Shown here one piece after another: positions 1 through 9,537 of a DNA stretch of 64,000 nt. Below the pieces are notes generated by a model, which saw only the letters and a list, made by a program, of their open reading frames with translations, had not been told where the DNA came from and ran no database searches. Positions within the stretch are counted from its first letter, which is position 1; every line of letters begins with the position of its first letter. The DNA is taken from positions 44,735 through 108,734 of the forward strand of contig JAFECX010000035.1 in the NCBI GenBank assembly GCA_018241895.1, written 5' to 3'. Made by a program: the position numbers and the translations under genes. The DNA comes from Pseudomonadota bacterium (GTDB lineage: Bacteria > Pseudomonadota > Gammaproteobacteria > Burkholderiales > Burkholderiaceae_C).

Positions 1-1457
1 ACATGGGCTATGTCGGCTTCTCGGTGGCCTTCGCGTTCGCGATCGCGGCGCTGATCGGCGGCCACCTCGACGCCACCTGGGCGCGCTGGACGCGGCCGTG
101 GACGACGGCGGCGTGGCTGTTCCTCACGCTCGGCATCGCGATCGGCAGCGCCTGGGCCTACTACGAGCTCGGCTGGGGCGGCTGGTGGTTCTGGGATCCG
201 GTGGAAAACGCCTCGTTCATGCCCTGGCTCGTCGGCACCGCGCTCATGCACTCGTTGGCGGTGACGGAAAAGCGCGGCAGCTTCAAGAACTGGACCGTGC
301 TGCTGGCGATCGTCACCTTCTCGCTGTCGCTGCTGGGCACGTTCCTCGTGCGCTCGGGCGTGCTGAGCTCGGTGCACGCGTTCGCCACCGACCCGCGGCG
401 GGGCCTGTTCATCCTCGCCTTCCTGGCCACGGTGATCGGCATCTCGCTCGTGCTGTATGCCTGGCGCGCGCCCAGGGTCGGGCTCGGCGCGCGCTTCGAG
501 ATGGTCTCGCGCGAGACGATGCTGCTCGTCAACAACGTGCTGCTCCTGGTGTCGGCCGGTGCCGTCATGCTCGGCACGCTGTACCCGCTGGTGCTCGACG
601 CGCTCGGGCTGGGCAAGATCTCGGTCGGCCCGCCCTACTTCGAGGCCGTGTTCGTGCCGCTGATGACGCCGCTCGTCGTGCTCATCGGCGTCGGGCCGCT
701 GGCGCGCTGGAAGCACGCCGAGCTGCCCGACCTCGCGCGGCGCCTGCGCTGGGCCTGCGGCGCCGCGGTCGTCGCGACCGTGCTCGCGCAGTGGCTCGCC
801 GGGCGCGCCTCGGCGCTGGCGGCGCTGGGCATGCTGCTCGCCTTCTGGATCTTCGCCTCGGTGGCCACCGACCTGTGGGAGCGCGTGCGCCCCGCCGGCG
901 GCATGCGCAGCTCGATCGTCGGGCGCCTCGCACGGGTGCCGCGGGCGATGACCGGCATGATGCTCGCGCACCTGGGCGTGGGCGTGTTCGTCTTCGGCGT
1001 CACGATGGTCAAGACGTACGAGGTCGAGCGCGACGTCAGGATGGACGTCGGCGACACGACCGAGATCGCCGGCTACGTCTTCACGTTCGAGGGCGCGCGC
1101 CAGGTGCAGGGCCCGAACTACCAGGCCATGCAGGGCCTGGTGACGGTGACGAAGAACGGGCGCACGGTGGCCGAACTCAGGCCCGACAAGCGCGTCTACC
1201 GCGTGCAGTCCAACCCGATGACCGAGGCGGCGATCGCCAGCGGCCTCACACGCGATCTGTACGTCTCGATGGGCAACCCGATCGACAACGGCGGCTGGGT
1301 CGTGCGCGTGTACTACAAGCCCTTCGTGAGCTGGATCTGGGGCGGCTGCGTGCTGATGGCCCTGGGCGGCGCGATCGCCGCCAGCGACCGGCGCTACCGC
1401 GTCCTGCGCCGCGAGCAGGCCGCACGCCTCGACGCCACCGGCGCGGCCGCGACATGA
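1..1457 (+). CDS. ccmF: Cytochrome c maturation heme lyase subunit CcmF (5'-truncated by window edge)
   Basis: C-terminal part (at least 484 residues) of CcmF, the polytopic inner-membrane protein that works with CcmH to ligate heme to apocytochrome c in System I maturation. The tryptophan-rich heme-handling motif WGGWWFWDPVENASF is intact near visible residue 60, followed by several hydrophobic segments, a periplasmic loop and a final membrane helix (SWIWGGCVLMALGGAI). Family members are usually about 650 residues, so roughly a quarter of the protein lies upstream; the ATG at position 3 is an internal methionine, not a start. The stop overlaps the next start as ATGA, indicating translational coupling to ccmG. 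Identity is secure from the motif and gene order. Confidence 0.96.
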   Translation, partial: MGYVGFSVAFAFAIAALIGGHLDATWARWTRPWTTAAWLFLTLGIAIGSAWAYYELGWGGWWFWDPVENASFMPWLVGTALMHSLAVTEKRGSFKNWTVLLAIVTFSLSLLGTFLVRSGVLSSVHAFATDPRRGLFILAFLATVIGISLVLYAWRAPRVGLGARFEMVSRETMLLVNNVLLLVSAGAVMLGTLYPLVLDALGLGKISVGPPYFEAVFVPLMTPLVVLIGVGPLARWKHAELPDLARRLRWACGAAVVATVLAQWLAGRASALAALGMLLAFWIFASVATDLWERVRPAGGMRSSIVGRLARVPRAMTGMMLAHLGVGVFVFGVTMVKTYEVERDVRMDVGDTTEIAGYVFTFEGARQVQGPNYQAMQGLVTVTKNGRTVAELRPDKRVYRVQSNPMTEAAIASGLTRDLYVSMGNPIDNGGWVVRVYYKPFVSWIWGGCVLMALGGAIAASDRRYRVLRREQAARLDATGAAAT

Positions 1458-2005
1458 AGCGCTGGAAGTTCCTGCTGCCGCTGGCGGCCTTCGTGGTGCT
1501 GCTGGGCTTCCTCGTCGTCGGCCTCAGGCTCGATCCGCGCGAGGTGCCTTCACCGCTGATCGGCAAGCCCGCGCCGGAGTTCAGGCTGGCGCGCCTGGAC
1601 GACCCGACGCAGCTCGTCGGCCGCGACGAGCTGCTCGGCAAGGTCTGGATGCTCAACGTGTGGGCCTCGTGGTGCGTGGCCTGCCGCGAGGAGCACCCGG
1701 TGCTGGTCGACTTCGCGCGCCGCAAGATGGTGCCGATCTACGGCCTCAACTACAAGGACCAGCGCGATGCCGCGCAGGGCTGGCTGCGCCGCCTGGGCAA
1801 CCCCTACGACGCGTCGATCATGGACCGCGACGGGCGCGTGGGCATCGACTACGGCGTGTACGGCGTACCCGAGACCTTCGTCGTCGACAAGCGCGGCGTC
1901 ATCCGCTACAAGCAGATCGGACCGGTGACGCGCGAGGCGCTCGCGGACAAGATCGTGCCGCTGCTCGAGCGGCTGCAGGCCGAGAATGCCGCCAACCCGG
2001 CCTGA
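1454..2005 (+). CDS. ccmG: Thiol:disulfide interchange protein CcmG/DsbE
   Basis: A 183-residue membrane-anchored periplasmic thioredoxin that keeps the CXXCH heme-binding cysteines of apocytochrome c reduced. One N-terminal hydrophobic anchor (LLPLAAFVVLLGFLVVGL) is followed by a thioredoxin fold with the active site WASWCVACREEH. A GVYGVPETFVVD segment carries the family's cis-proline (VPET). The length is normal for CcmG. The start was chosen at the ATGA overlap with ccmF, which also gives the natural anchor; a longer open frame upstream is only an antisense-style extension through ccmF. It belongs to the ccm operon with the downstream ccmH and ccmI. Confidence 0.96.
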   Translation: MKRWKFLLPLAAFVVLLGFLVVGLRLDPREVPSPLIGKPAPEFRLARLDDPTQLVGRDELLGKVWMLNVWASWCVACREEHPVLVDFARRKMVPIYGLNYKDQRDAAQGWLRRLGNPYDASIMDRDGRVGIDYGVYGVPETFVVDKRGVIRYKQIGPVTREALADKIVPLLERLQAENAANPA

Positions 2006-2063
2006 GCCGCGGCGGCACCGGCGCGCGCATCCACATCCGCACCCGCAGCACCCCCGCCCGCAG

Positions 2064-2647
<584 letters not shown>

Positions 2648-2651
<4 letters not shown>

Positions 2652-3856
2652 GCGACCCGATTGCCGCGCTGCGCCGTCAGCTCGAACAACTCGAAGAGCG
2701 CCGTGCGAGCGGCCGGCTCGATGCGGCGTCCTACGCGCGCGACAAGGCCCGCCTCGAGCGCGAACTGGTCGACCGCGTCATGGCCGCCGAGCGTCCGAAG
2801 ACCAGGGCCGCGGGTGACGCGCCCAGAGCGCGCATCCCGGGCCGCATGGCCGCGCTGCTGGCGAGCGCAGTCGCCGTCTTCGCCGTCGCCGGCTACTCGG
2901 TCACCGGGTCACCGAACCTGATCTTCGGCGCGCCGCCCCAGGCGCAGTCCGGGGGTGCGCACGAGGTCGACGGCGCGCCGTTCGCGGCCGCGGTCGAGAA
3001 GCTCGCGCAAAAGCTCGACGAGCAGCCCGACAACTTCGAAGGCTGGGCGCTGCTCGCGCACTCGTACGCGCAGATGGGGCGCTTTGCCGATGCGGTGCGC
3101 GCCTACGGCAAGGCCGCTGCGCTCGACGGCAACGACGCACGGCTGCTCGTCGACTATGCCGATGCGCTGGCCGTGGTCAACGACCGCAACCTCGAGGGCG
3201 AGCCCACGAAGCTCATCGAGCGCGCACTCGCCCTCGACCCCGACAACGCCAAGGCGCTGGCGCTGGCCGGCACCGCCGCGTTCAACCGCAAGGACTACAA
3301 GGGCGCGGTGCGGGCATGGGAGCGCCTGGCCGCGGTCGCGCCAGCCGACAGCCCGTTCCAGCGCCAGGTGCACGACAGCATCGCCGAGGCGCGCGAACTG
3401 GGTGGCCTCGGCCCGGCGGTGGCACCGGCGGGGGCGGCGGCGCCCGCCCCGCTGGCAGCGACGGCGACGGCAAGCGCTGCCCCCGGCGGCAAGGCCGTCG
3501 CCACAGGCGGCGCCCTCGTCACCGGCACGGTGCGCCTCGCGCCGGCGCTGCTTGCGCAGACACGCCCCGAGGACACGGTGTTCGTCTTTGCGCGCGCGGC
3601 CGAGGGCCCGCGCATGCCGCTGGCCATCGTGCGCAAGCAGGTGCGCGACCTGCCGTTCGCGTTCACGCTCAGCGACGAGATGGCGATGGCGCCGCAGGCG
3701 CGCCTGTCGCTGCACCCCAAGGTCGTGATCGACGCCCGCGTGAGCAAGAGCGGGCAGGCGCAACCGGCGGCCGGCGACCTCACCGGACGCTCGGCCACCG
3801 TAGCCAACAACGCCCGCGACGTCGTGGTGGAGATCGACGACGTGGTCAGGAACTGA
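2648..3856 (+). CDS. ccmI: Cytochrome c biogenesis apocytochrome chaperone CcmI
   Basis: A 402-residue CcmI/CycH protein that captures the C-terminus of apocytochrome c for the CcmF/H heme-ligation module. The N-terminus is a charged coiled coil (LRRQLEQLEERRASGRLD), followed by one membrane helix (MAALLASAVAVFAVAGYSV). Next come TPR repeats (NFEGWALLAHSYAQMGRFADAVRAY and two further units). The C-terminal beta-rich CcmI domain starts around GTVRLAPALL and contains the typical FVFARAAEGPRMPLA and SLHPKVVIDARVSKSG strings. An Ala/Pro linker joins the TPR and C-terminal domains. The start was chosen at the ATGA overlap with ccmH. Last gene of the ccm run. Confidence 0.94.
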
Positions 3857-3884
3857 GAACCTTTGAACGAACCACTCACGCCCA

Positions 3885-3928
3885 GTCGCGCCGCTCGGGC
3901 GCGACCGCTTCATTCACTGGTTCCGAGC
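3885..3928 (+). repeat. 44-bp dispersed intergenic repeat, copy A (stem-loop)
   Basis: A 44-bp element that recurs near 12930 with three mismatches. It begins with a perfect 8-bp inverted repeat (GTCGCGCC, loop GCTCG, GGCGCGAC) followed by a conserved single-stranded part TTCATTCAC.GGTTCCGAGC. Here an outer GAACCA/TGGTTC pair (3869-3874 with 3918-3923) could extend the hairpin. It lies between ccmI and the FmdB-type gene, about 50 bp before the latter's start. No coding function is apparent; it resembles a REP-type or small-RNA-like intergenic repeat. Confidence 0.7.
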
Positions 3929-3979
3929 GCGGCCGGCGCGCCGCGGCGCTCGCACCCAACCGTTCAACAAGGAATCGAC

Positions 3980-4204
3980 ATGCCGATCTACGAGTACGCC
4001 TGCCGCGACTGCGGCCAGCAGTTCGAGACCCTGGTGCGCTCGGACACCGTGCCCGAGTGCCCGGGCTGCCACTCCAGGCAGCTCGAACGCCAGCTCTCGG
4101 TGTTCGCCACCGCGAGCAGCGGCCCCGAGGCGATGCCGTTGCCGCCCGGCGCCTGCGGCGCCTGCGGCCACCCGGACGGCCCGGGCAGTTGCGCGCTGCA
4201 GTGA
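3980..4204 (+). CDS. FmdB-family zinc-ribbon protein
   Basis: A 74-residue FmdB-type putative regulatory protein. The family start MPIYEYACRDCGQQFE is intact. The first knuckle CRDC and second knuckle CPGC form a zinc ribbon, and a Gly/Cys-rich tail adds CGACG and a final Cys. The biochemical role of this family is not established; members often sit near aspS, which is not the case here. A good Shine-Dalgarno (AAGGAA) precedes the ATG, which fixes the start; a longer in-frame extension upstream covers the 44-bp repeat and is unlikely to be translated. It faces phaC across an 81-bp convergent gap. Confidence 0.85.
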   Translation: MPIYEYACRDCGQQFETLVRSDTVPECPGCHSRQLERQLSVFATASSGPEAMPLPPGACGACGHPDGPGSCALQ

Positions 4205-4207
4205 GCA

Positions 4208-4231
4208 CGCGCGGCTGCGCGCGCCACTTTT
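4208..4231 (+). terminator. Possible terminator after the FmdB-type gene
   Basis: A short hairpin (CGCGC, loop GGCT, GCGCG) lies just after the stop codon, followed a few bases later by TTTT. The stem is only 5 bp and the U-run is not adjacent, so this is a weak candidate for ending the ccm-side transcript before the convergent PHA synthase gene. Confidence 0.35.
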
Positions 4232-4285
4232 CGCGGCCGCGCGACGCAACTCTCGCGGTCGCGGGCGGCCGCCGCCGCGCGCACC

Positions 4286-6031
4286 TCAGCGTTTGCGTAC
4301 GTACTGCCCGGGCGCGTCGTCGAGCACCTTGTAGCCTGCAGCCGGCGCACCGATCGCCGGCGGCTTGGTGCGCGCGCTCGAATGCGCGGCCAGCCATTGC
4401 TGCCACGCCGGCCACCACGAGCCCTGGTGCAGGCTGGCGGCCTCGACCCATTCGTCGGGCGTCAGGTGCGGGTCGGCCAGGCGCCGCGTCCCGAGGCGAT
4501 AGCGGCGCTTCGGGTTCACGGCGCCGCTGACGATGCCGGCGTTGTGCCCGCCCGAGGTCAGCAAGAACGTGAAGTCGTCCGAGCGCACCAGGTTGTCGAC
4601 CTTGTAGACCGAGCGCCAGGGGGCGACGTGATCGCTCTCGGTGCCGACCACGAACATCGGCAGCGCGATGTCCGACAGCCGCACCGTCTGCCCGTCGACC
4701 GGGAAGCGGTTGGTCGCCAGTTCGTTGTCGAGGTACAGGCGGTACAGATACTCCGAGTGCATGCGCCAGGGCATGCGCGTGCCGTCGGCGTTCCAGGCCA
4801 TCAGATCGATCATCGGCTCGCGCCGGCCCTTGAGGTACTGGTTGACGAACGGCTGCCAGATCAGGTCCTGCGAGCGCAGCAGCGCGAACGCGCCCGCCAT
4901 CTGCTTGCTCTCGAGCACGCCCTTGCGGTGCATCGACGCCTCCAGCATCGCGAGCTGGCTCGGGTTGATGAAGAAGGCGAGCTCGCCGGGCTCCGAGAAG
5001 TCGGTCTGGGCGGCGAACAGCGTCATCGACGCGAGGCGCCGCTCACCCCCGCGCGCCAGGGCCGCGACGCCGATCGCGAGCAGCGTGCCGCCGATGCAGT
5101 ACCCCACCGCGTGCACCTTGCGCTCGGGCACGATCGCGCTCACGGCGTCGAGTGCGGCGCGCAGACCCAGCGCCACGTAGTCGTCCATGCCGAGGTCGCG
5201 GTCGCTCGGGTCGGGGTTCTTCCACGACATCATGAACACCGTGTGGCCCTGATCGACGAGGTACTTGACGAGCGAGTTGCGCGCGCTCAGGTCGAGGATG
5301 TAGTACTTCATGATCCAGGCCGGCACGATGAGCAGCGGCTCGGCATGCACGTCCTTGGTCGTCGGCTCGTACTGGATCAGCTCGATCAGGTCGTTGCGCA
5401 GCACGACCTTGCCCGGCGTCACCGCGACCGTCCTGCCGACCTCGTATTCGGCACTGGCGGCCGGGGCGGCACCGTTCAACGTGCCTTGCAGGTCCTCGAT
5501 CCAGTTCTGCAGCCCGCGCATGAGGTTGGCGCCGCGCTCGGAGGTGGTCAGCGCCAGCAGCTCGGGGTTGGCCGCCAGGCAGTTGGACGGCGACGAGCCG
5601 TCCAGCAGCATGCGCACCGCGAAGCCGAGCAGCTGCGCGTGGTAGTCGCTCACGCCGGCGACGTCGCTCACCGTCTCCTGCATCAGCCGGGCGCTGTTCT
5701 GGTAGGCGCGCGCATAGACGTTGAACGGGAATTGCGTCCAGGCCTCGCCTTCGAAGCGCCGGTCCGGGCCGCCCCCGAGGTCTTCGCTCGGCGCGATGCG
5801 GCCGCCGGCCAGCGCGCGCAGCGCGAAGGCCCAGGTGTCGCCGGCACGCGCCAGCGCGTGCGTGCGCAACTCCTGCCGCTTGGCCGGCGCCAGCGCCATG
5901 TGCATGGCCCAGTCGGCCCACGCGGTGGTGAACGCCGTCGGCGCCAGGCCGGCGGTCATCTGCCCGAGCTGGGCGCGGTATTCGCGGTCGAAATCCTGTG
6001 TGCTGGGGGCAGGTTTGCGCGTCGGCTTCAT
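4286..6031 (-). CDS. phaC: Class I poly(3-hydroxyalkanoate) synthase PhaC
   Basis: A 581-residue PHA synthase that polymerises (R)-3-hydroxyacyl-CoA into storage polyester at the granule surface. The alpha/beta-hydrolase core has the modified lipase box GYCIGG with nucleophile Cys312. The other triad residues are Asp467 (in VGTESDHVAPW) and His496 (in SGGHNAGI). The N-terminal domain carries the family strings FPFNVYARAYQNSARL and PSNCLAANPELL. Length matches class I enzymes. The start is the ATG giving MKPTRKPAPS; an in-frame upstream ATG adds 26 low-complexity residues and lacks homology. No phasin, PhaA or depolymerase is adjacent, but a short-chain dehydrogenase lies directly upstream on the same strand. 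Confidence 0.95.
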   Translation of the reverse strand: MKPTRKPAPSTQDFDREYRAQLGQMTAGLAPTAFTTAWADWAMHMALAPAKRQELRTHALARAGDTWAFALRALAGGRIAPSEDLGGGPDRRFEGEAWTQFPFNVYARAYQNSARLMQETVSDVAGVSDYHAQLLGFAVRMLLDGSSPSNCLAANPELLALTTSERGANLMRGLQNWIEDLQGTLNGAAPAASAEYEVGRTVAVTPGKVVLRNDLIELIQYEPTTKDVHAEPLLIVPAWIMKYYILDLSARNSLVKYLVDQGHTVFMMSWKNPDPSDRDLGMDDYVALGLRAALDAVSAIVPERKVHAVGYCIGGTLLAIGVAALARGGERRLASMTLFAAQTDFSEPGELAFFINPSQLAMLEASMHRKGVLESKQMAGAFALLRSQDLIWQPFVNQYLKGRREPMIDLMAWNADGTRMPWRMHSEYLYRLYLDNELATNRFPVDGQTVRLSDIALPMFVVGTESDHVAPWRSVYKVDNLVRSDDFTFLLTSGGHNAGIVSGAVNPKRRYRLGTRRLADPHLTPDEWVEAASLHQGSWWPAWQQWLAAHSSARTKPPAIGAPAAGYKVLDDAPGQYVRKR

Positions 6032-6152
6032 GGCCACACCTCGAAGTGCCGTGAGTATTGCAGCGCGGCCGCCGGGCCGCCGGAGCGCCGCTGCGATAGC
6101 GCCGCGCACGCCGCTGCGGCAGCGCGCGCGCGGATGTCCGGTGCGGCGTCGC

Positions 6153-6968
6153 TCAGGCCGGCGCGTGCCAGCCGGCGTCGACCCACAGCTCGCCGCTCAC
6201 GGCCGAGTTGGCGAGCATGAAGCAGATCGCGTCGGCGATCTCGTCGGGCTCGATCAGACGGCCGAGCTGGGTGTAGGGCAGGATGTTCTTGGCGACGTAG
6301 TCCTCGCCCATCGCGCGCACCATCGGCGTGTCGGTGAAGCCCGGGTGGATGACCCCGCAGCGCACGCCGTGGAACATCGCCTCCTTCATGATCGTCGCCG
6401 CCGCGCCTTCGAGCCCGGCCTTGGTGCTCGCATACGAGATCTGGCCGCGATTGCCCTGCGACGAGACCGAGCCGATGAACACCACCGAGCCCTGCATCCC
6501 CTCCTCGGGCACCCAGCGCTTGAGCCCGGCGGCGGCACGCTCCGCGGCGATGCGGCCGATCATCTCGAGCGCCCAGTACACCGGCGCGATCAGGTTCACC
6601 TCGACGACGAGGCGGAACTGCTCGAGCGGATAGATGCGCGCCTTGCCGCTCGCCTTGTCGATGCGCACCGCGAGATCGTCGCGCGTGATGCCGGCCGCCG
6701 GCACGCACATCGTGACCGCACCGTAGCGGCCCTGCATCGCATCGAAGACCGAGGCGCGGAACTTCGGGTCGGTGGTGTCGCCCTGGAACGGGACCGCGAA
6801 CGTGCGCCCGGCCTCGGCGTTGAGCTTGGCGGCCACGTCTTCGACCGCCTCGCTCATGTCGACCAGCGCCACCGCGGCGATGCCGCGCCGGGCCATCGCC
6901 GCCGCGACCGCACGACCGATGCCGCTCGCGCCGCCGGTGATCACCGCCACTCTCTTGCCCATGTCCAT
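6153..6968 (-). CDS. SDR-family NAD(P)-dependent oxidoreductase
   Basis: A 271-residue classical short-chain dehydrogenase. The Rossmann motif TGGASGIG is at residues 11-18, the structural Asn at 125 (VNLIAP), the catalytic serine near 167-170 (GSVSS), and YASTK gives Tyr179 and Lys183. The C-terminus (FMLANSAVSGELWVDAGW) is typical of 3-oxoacyl-ACP or acetoacetyl-CoA reductase-like SDRs. Substrate cannot be read from sequence; position immediately upstream of phaC, same strand, suggests a role in hydroxyacyl-CoA supply, but that is inference. AGAGG lies upstream of the chosen ATG (MDMGKRVAV). Confidence 0.88.
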   Translation of the reverse strand: MDMGKRVAVITGGASGIGRAVAAAMARRGIAAVALVDMSEAVEDVAAKLNAEAGRTFAVPFQGDTTDPKFRASVFDAMQGRYGAVTMCVPAAGITRDDLAVRIDKASGKARIYPLEQFRLVVEVNLIAPVYWALEMIGRIAAERAAAGLKRWVPEEGMQGSVVFIGSVSSQGNRGQISYASTKAGLEGAAATIMKEAMFHGVRCGVIHPGFTDTPMVRAMGEDYVAKNILPYTQLGRLIEPDEIADAICFMLANSAVSGELWVDAGWHAPA

Positions 6969-7068
6969 GGAATGCCTCTCGTCCTTTTGGTGCAGTGCAG
7001 CAATTCTACGGCGCAATGGCTTGTCGTGCGCTGACAGCCCGGCCGCGCAGGGGCTCGGCGCGGGCCGC

Positions 7069-8640
7069 TCAGGACACGCGGGGCGGCACGGCAGCCACCT
7101 GCCAGCAGCCGAGCAGGCTCGCAACCGCCAGCGGCTCGTCGGTGCGCACCTCGAGCGTCCAGGCGCGCTCGTCGTCGCCGAGCGGCTCTTCGACGGCGGC
7201 GAGCGTGTCGAGCACCGCTTCGTCGGCCTCCGAGGCATCGGCGCGCGCCGCGCGGCGCTCGCGCACGCGCTCGCGCAGCACCGCGATCGGCGCCTGGCAG
7301 TCGAGGATCGCGAACGGCACCTGCATGCGCGCGGCCAGCGCGCGCATGCGATCGCGCTGCTCGCGCCTGAGGAAGGCGGCGTCGACGATGGTCGGGTAGC
7401 CGGCTTCGAGCGCGCCGCGCGCCAGGGCGGCCAGGCGCGCATAGGTGGCCTCGGTGTCGGCCGCGCCGTACAGGTCGCCGACGGCTTTCGAGTCGGCCAG
7501 CGCCGCCAGCCCGGCGGCGCGCTTGCGCTCGACGTCCGAGCGCAGGCGCACTGCGCCCGCGCGCTCGAGCAACTGCTGCGACACGCGCGTCTTGCCCGAA
7601 CCGGGCAGTCCGTGCATGACGAGCAGCCGCGGCACGCCCGGCTCGGCCAGCCGTTCGGCCAGGCGCAGGTAGTCGGCCGCGGTGTGGCCGTTGCCGGGCA
7701 CGTGCGCGGCCGCGCGCAACGCGTAGACGAGCGCGCGCACGAGCGCGCGGTAGACCATGAACAGCGGCAGCACGGCCAGCCCGTCGTGGTCGCCGCTCAC
7801 CTCGAGATAGGCGTCGAGCACACCGAAGGCCAGATCGCGCCGGCCGTGCGCGAGCAGGTCCATCAGCAGGAAGGCGAGATCGTTCATCACGTCGATCCAG
7901 CGCAGCGCGGGGTCGAACTCGATGCAGTCGAAGGCCGTGATCTCGTCTTCGGCGACGAGGATGTTGGCCAGGTGCAGGTCGCCGTGGCCCTCGCGCACGC
8001 GGCCCGCGGCGCGCCGCCCGGCCAGCCGCGGCGCGAGCGCAGCCACGCGGTCGTCGAACCAGCGGCCGAGCGCGGCGCAGACGGCAGGATCGGCGTGCGC
8101 CGCCAGCCCCACCAGCGCCCGCTGCGCGTCGTCGAGCACGGCCTGCGGTGCGCCCCAGCCCGAGTCGGCCGGCGCCTGCGGTGCGTCGCGGTGGAATTCG
8201 GCGAGGCGCCGCGCGAAGTGCCCGAGCGCCTCGGCATCGAGCCGGCCGCGTTCGAGCCGCTCGCTGGCCAGCGCATGCGGCGGCAGCCGGTGCATCTTCA
8301 CCGCGTACTCGATGACCGCGCCGCGGCCCTCGAGGCTGGGCCCGCCCGCTGCCTCGCGCACCGGCACGACGCCGATGTACAGGCGCGGCGCGAGGCGCCG
8401 GTTCAGGCGCACTTCCTCCTCGCAGTAGCGGCGGCGCGCGTCGAGCGTGCCGAAATCGAGGAAGCCGAGCTGCAGCGGCTTCTTGATCTTGTACGCGAAC
8501 GCGCCGGCCAGCAGCACCCACGAGATGTGGGTCTCGATCAGGCTCGTCGGCAATCCCTGCGACTCGAAGCGCGCGCGCAGTGCCGCCGCCACGTCCTTGG
8601 CGCCACGCGCGGCCTGCGGCACGATGGGGTTCGACACCAT
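7069..8640 (-). CDS. Bifunctional aminoglycoside-phosphotransferase-like / AAA ATPase protein
   Basis: A 523-residue two-domain protein. The N-terminal half is an APH-type kinase fold with the catalytic HGDLHLAN loop at residues 219-226 and a metal-binding FDCIEFDP segment (around 237-244). The C-terminal half is a P-loop kinase with Walker A GLPGSGKT at 344-351 and an LRSDVERKR segment typical of zeta-toxin or polynucleotide-kinase-like folds. This architecture is known as a conserved family of unknown substrate; it is not evidence of drug resistance. Linkage with a universal stress protein, an FNR-like regulator and PHA genes suggests a stress role, by inference only. Confidence 0.85.
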   Translation of the reverse strand: MVSNPIVPQAARGAKDVAAALRARFESQGLPTSLIETHISWVLLAGAFAYKIKKPLQLGFLDFGTLDARRRYCEEEVRLNRRLAPRLYIGVVPVREAAGGPSLEGRGAVIEYAVKMHRLPPHALASERLERGRLDAEALGHFARRLAEFHRDAPQAPADSGWGAPQAVLDDAQRALVGLAAHADPAVCAALGRWFDDRVAALAPRLAGRRAAGRVREGHGDLHLANILVAEDEITAFDCIEFDPALRWIDVMNDLAFLLMDLLAHGRRDLAFGVLDAYLEVSGDHDGLAVLPLFMVYRALVRALVYALRAAAHVPGNGHTAADYLRLAERLAEPGVPRLLVMHGLPGSGKTRVSQQLLERAGAVRLRSDVERKRAAGLAALADSKAVGDLYGAADTEATYARLAALARGALEAGYPTIVDAAFLRREQRDRMRALAARMQVPFAILDCQAPIAVLRERVRERRAARADASEADEAVLDTLAAVEEPLGDDERAWTLEVRTDEPLAVASLLGCWQVAAVPPRVS

Positions 8641-8754
8641 GGGCGCCGAGATTGCCCTGCCCCATGCGCGGCCGGCTTGAGCACGCTCACGCGGTGCGGC
8701 GATCGGCCGCAGGCCCCGGCCGCCCCATCCCAGCGCCGATGGGCGCAGACCCTC

Positions 8755-9537
8755 TCAGGCCGCGGCGCGCGCTGCTTGTGCGACGGCGTTGCGGGCGCTG
8801 CCCCGGGTCGCACGCTGCATCTCGTGCAGCGCGTCGACGTCGACGATCTCGATGTCGCGGTGCGACACCGCGATGCAGCCGCCGTTGGCCAGGCCGGTGA
8901 GCGCGCGGCTCACGGTCTCGTGCGCGACACCGAGGCAGTTCGCGATGTCGCGGCGCGTCATGCGCAGGCGCAGCCGGTGGCCCGACTGGCCGAGCGCGGC
9001 CTGGCGCCGCGCCAGATGCAGCAAGAAGCGCGCGACGCGCACCTCGGAGCTCGGTGCCGCCATCAGGTATTGCGTGTCACCACGGCGCTGCAGCTCGGCG
9101 CCGCTGGCATGCAGCAGCAGTTGCGCCAGCGCGGGCACCTCGCGGCTCGTGGCCAGCAGATCGCCGAAGGGCAGCACGACGACCGCCGAGTCCTCGAGCG
9201 CGACCGCATTGCTCGCATGCTGCTGGCCGCACAACGCGTCCAGCCCCAGCATGTCGCCGCGCAGCGCGAAGCCCAGCACCTGCTCGTAGCCCTCGACGTC
9301 GTTCTGCGTCGACTTGAAGCTGCCCGAGGCGACGAAGTACAGGTGCTGCAGCGGCTGGCCTTCGACGTACAGCGTCGCCAGCGCGGGGATGCGGCGCAAC
9401 GAGTAGTCGATGGCGTCGGTGTCGGGGCCAGCGAGCTCGCCGATGCCGGCCCAGCGCAGCAGGTCGCTGGCATGCAGCTGGGCCGCTCCGCGGCGCCGAT
9501 CCTCGATGCGGGTGATGCTGGCAGCACGCAGGTCCAT
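8755..9537 (-). CDS. Crp/Fnr-family transcriptional regulator lacking FNR iron-sulfur ligands
   Basis: A 260-residue regulator: an N-terminal cyclic-nucleotide-binding-type beta roll (LYVEGQPLQHLYFVASGSFKS and GDMLGLDAL), a dimerisation helix, and a C-terminal helix-turn-helix at residues 194-218 (TRRDIANCLGVAHETVSRAL) with the E..SR pattern of FNR-like DNA readers. The closest architecture is FNR/Anr, but the N-terminal cysteine cluster is missing, and the position matching E. coli FNR Cys122 reads SAVVVLPF. Only Cys103, 201 and 221 occur. It therefore probably does not sense oxygen through a 4Fe-4S cluster. The start is supported by GAGGAG upstream. Followed upstream on the same strand by a NarL-type regulator gene. 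Confidence 0.87.
   Translation of the reverse strand: MDLRAASITRIEDRRRGAAQLHASDLLRWAGIGELAGPDTDAIDYSLRRIPALATLYVEGQPLQHLYFVASGSFKSTQNDVEGYEQVLGFALRGDMLGLDALCGQQHASNAVALEDSAVVVLPFGDLLATSREVPALAQLLLHASGAELQRRGDTQYLMAAPSSEVRVARFLLHLARRQAALGQSGHRLRLRMTRRDIANCLGVAHETVSRALTGLANGGCIAVSHRDIEIVDVDALHEMQRATRGSARNAVAQAARAAA

Noticed and set aside
3..5. Start codon of ccmF at the left edge
   Set aside because: The protein is clearly missing its N-terminal quarter; this is an internal Met.
6032..6109. Upstream in-frame start of phaC (26 extra residues)
   Set aside because: The extra residues are compositionally odd and unlike PhaC; the ATG giving MKPTRK fits the family.
7069..8640. Aminoglycoside-resistance gene
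   Set aside because: The APH-like half is fused to a P-loop kinase in a conserved housekeeping-type family; fold similarity alone does not support drug resistance.
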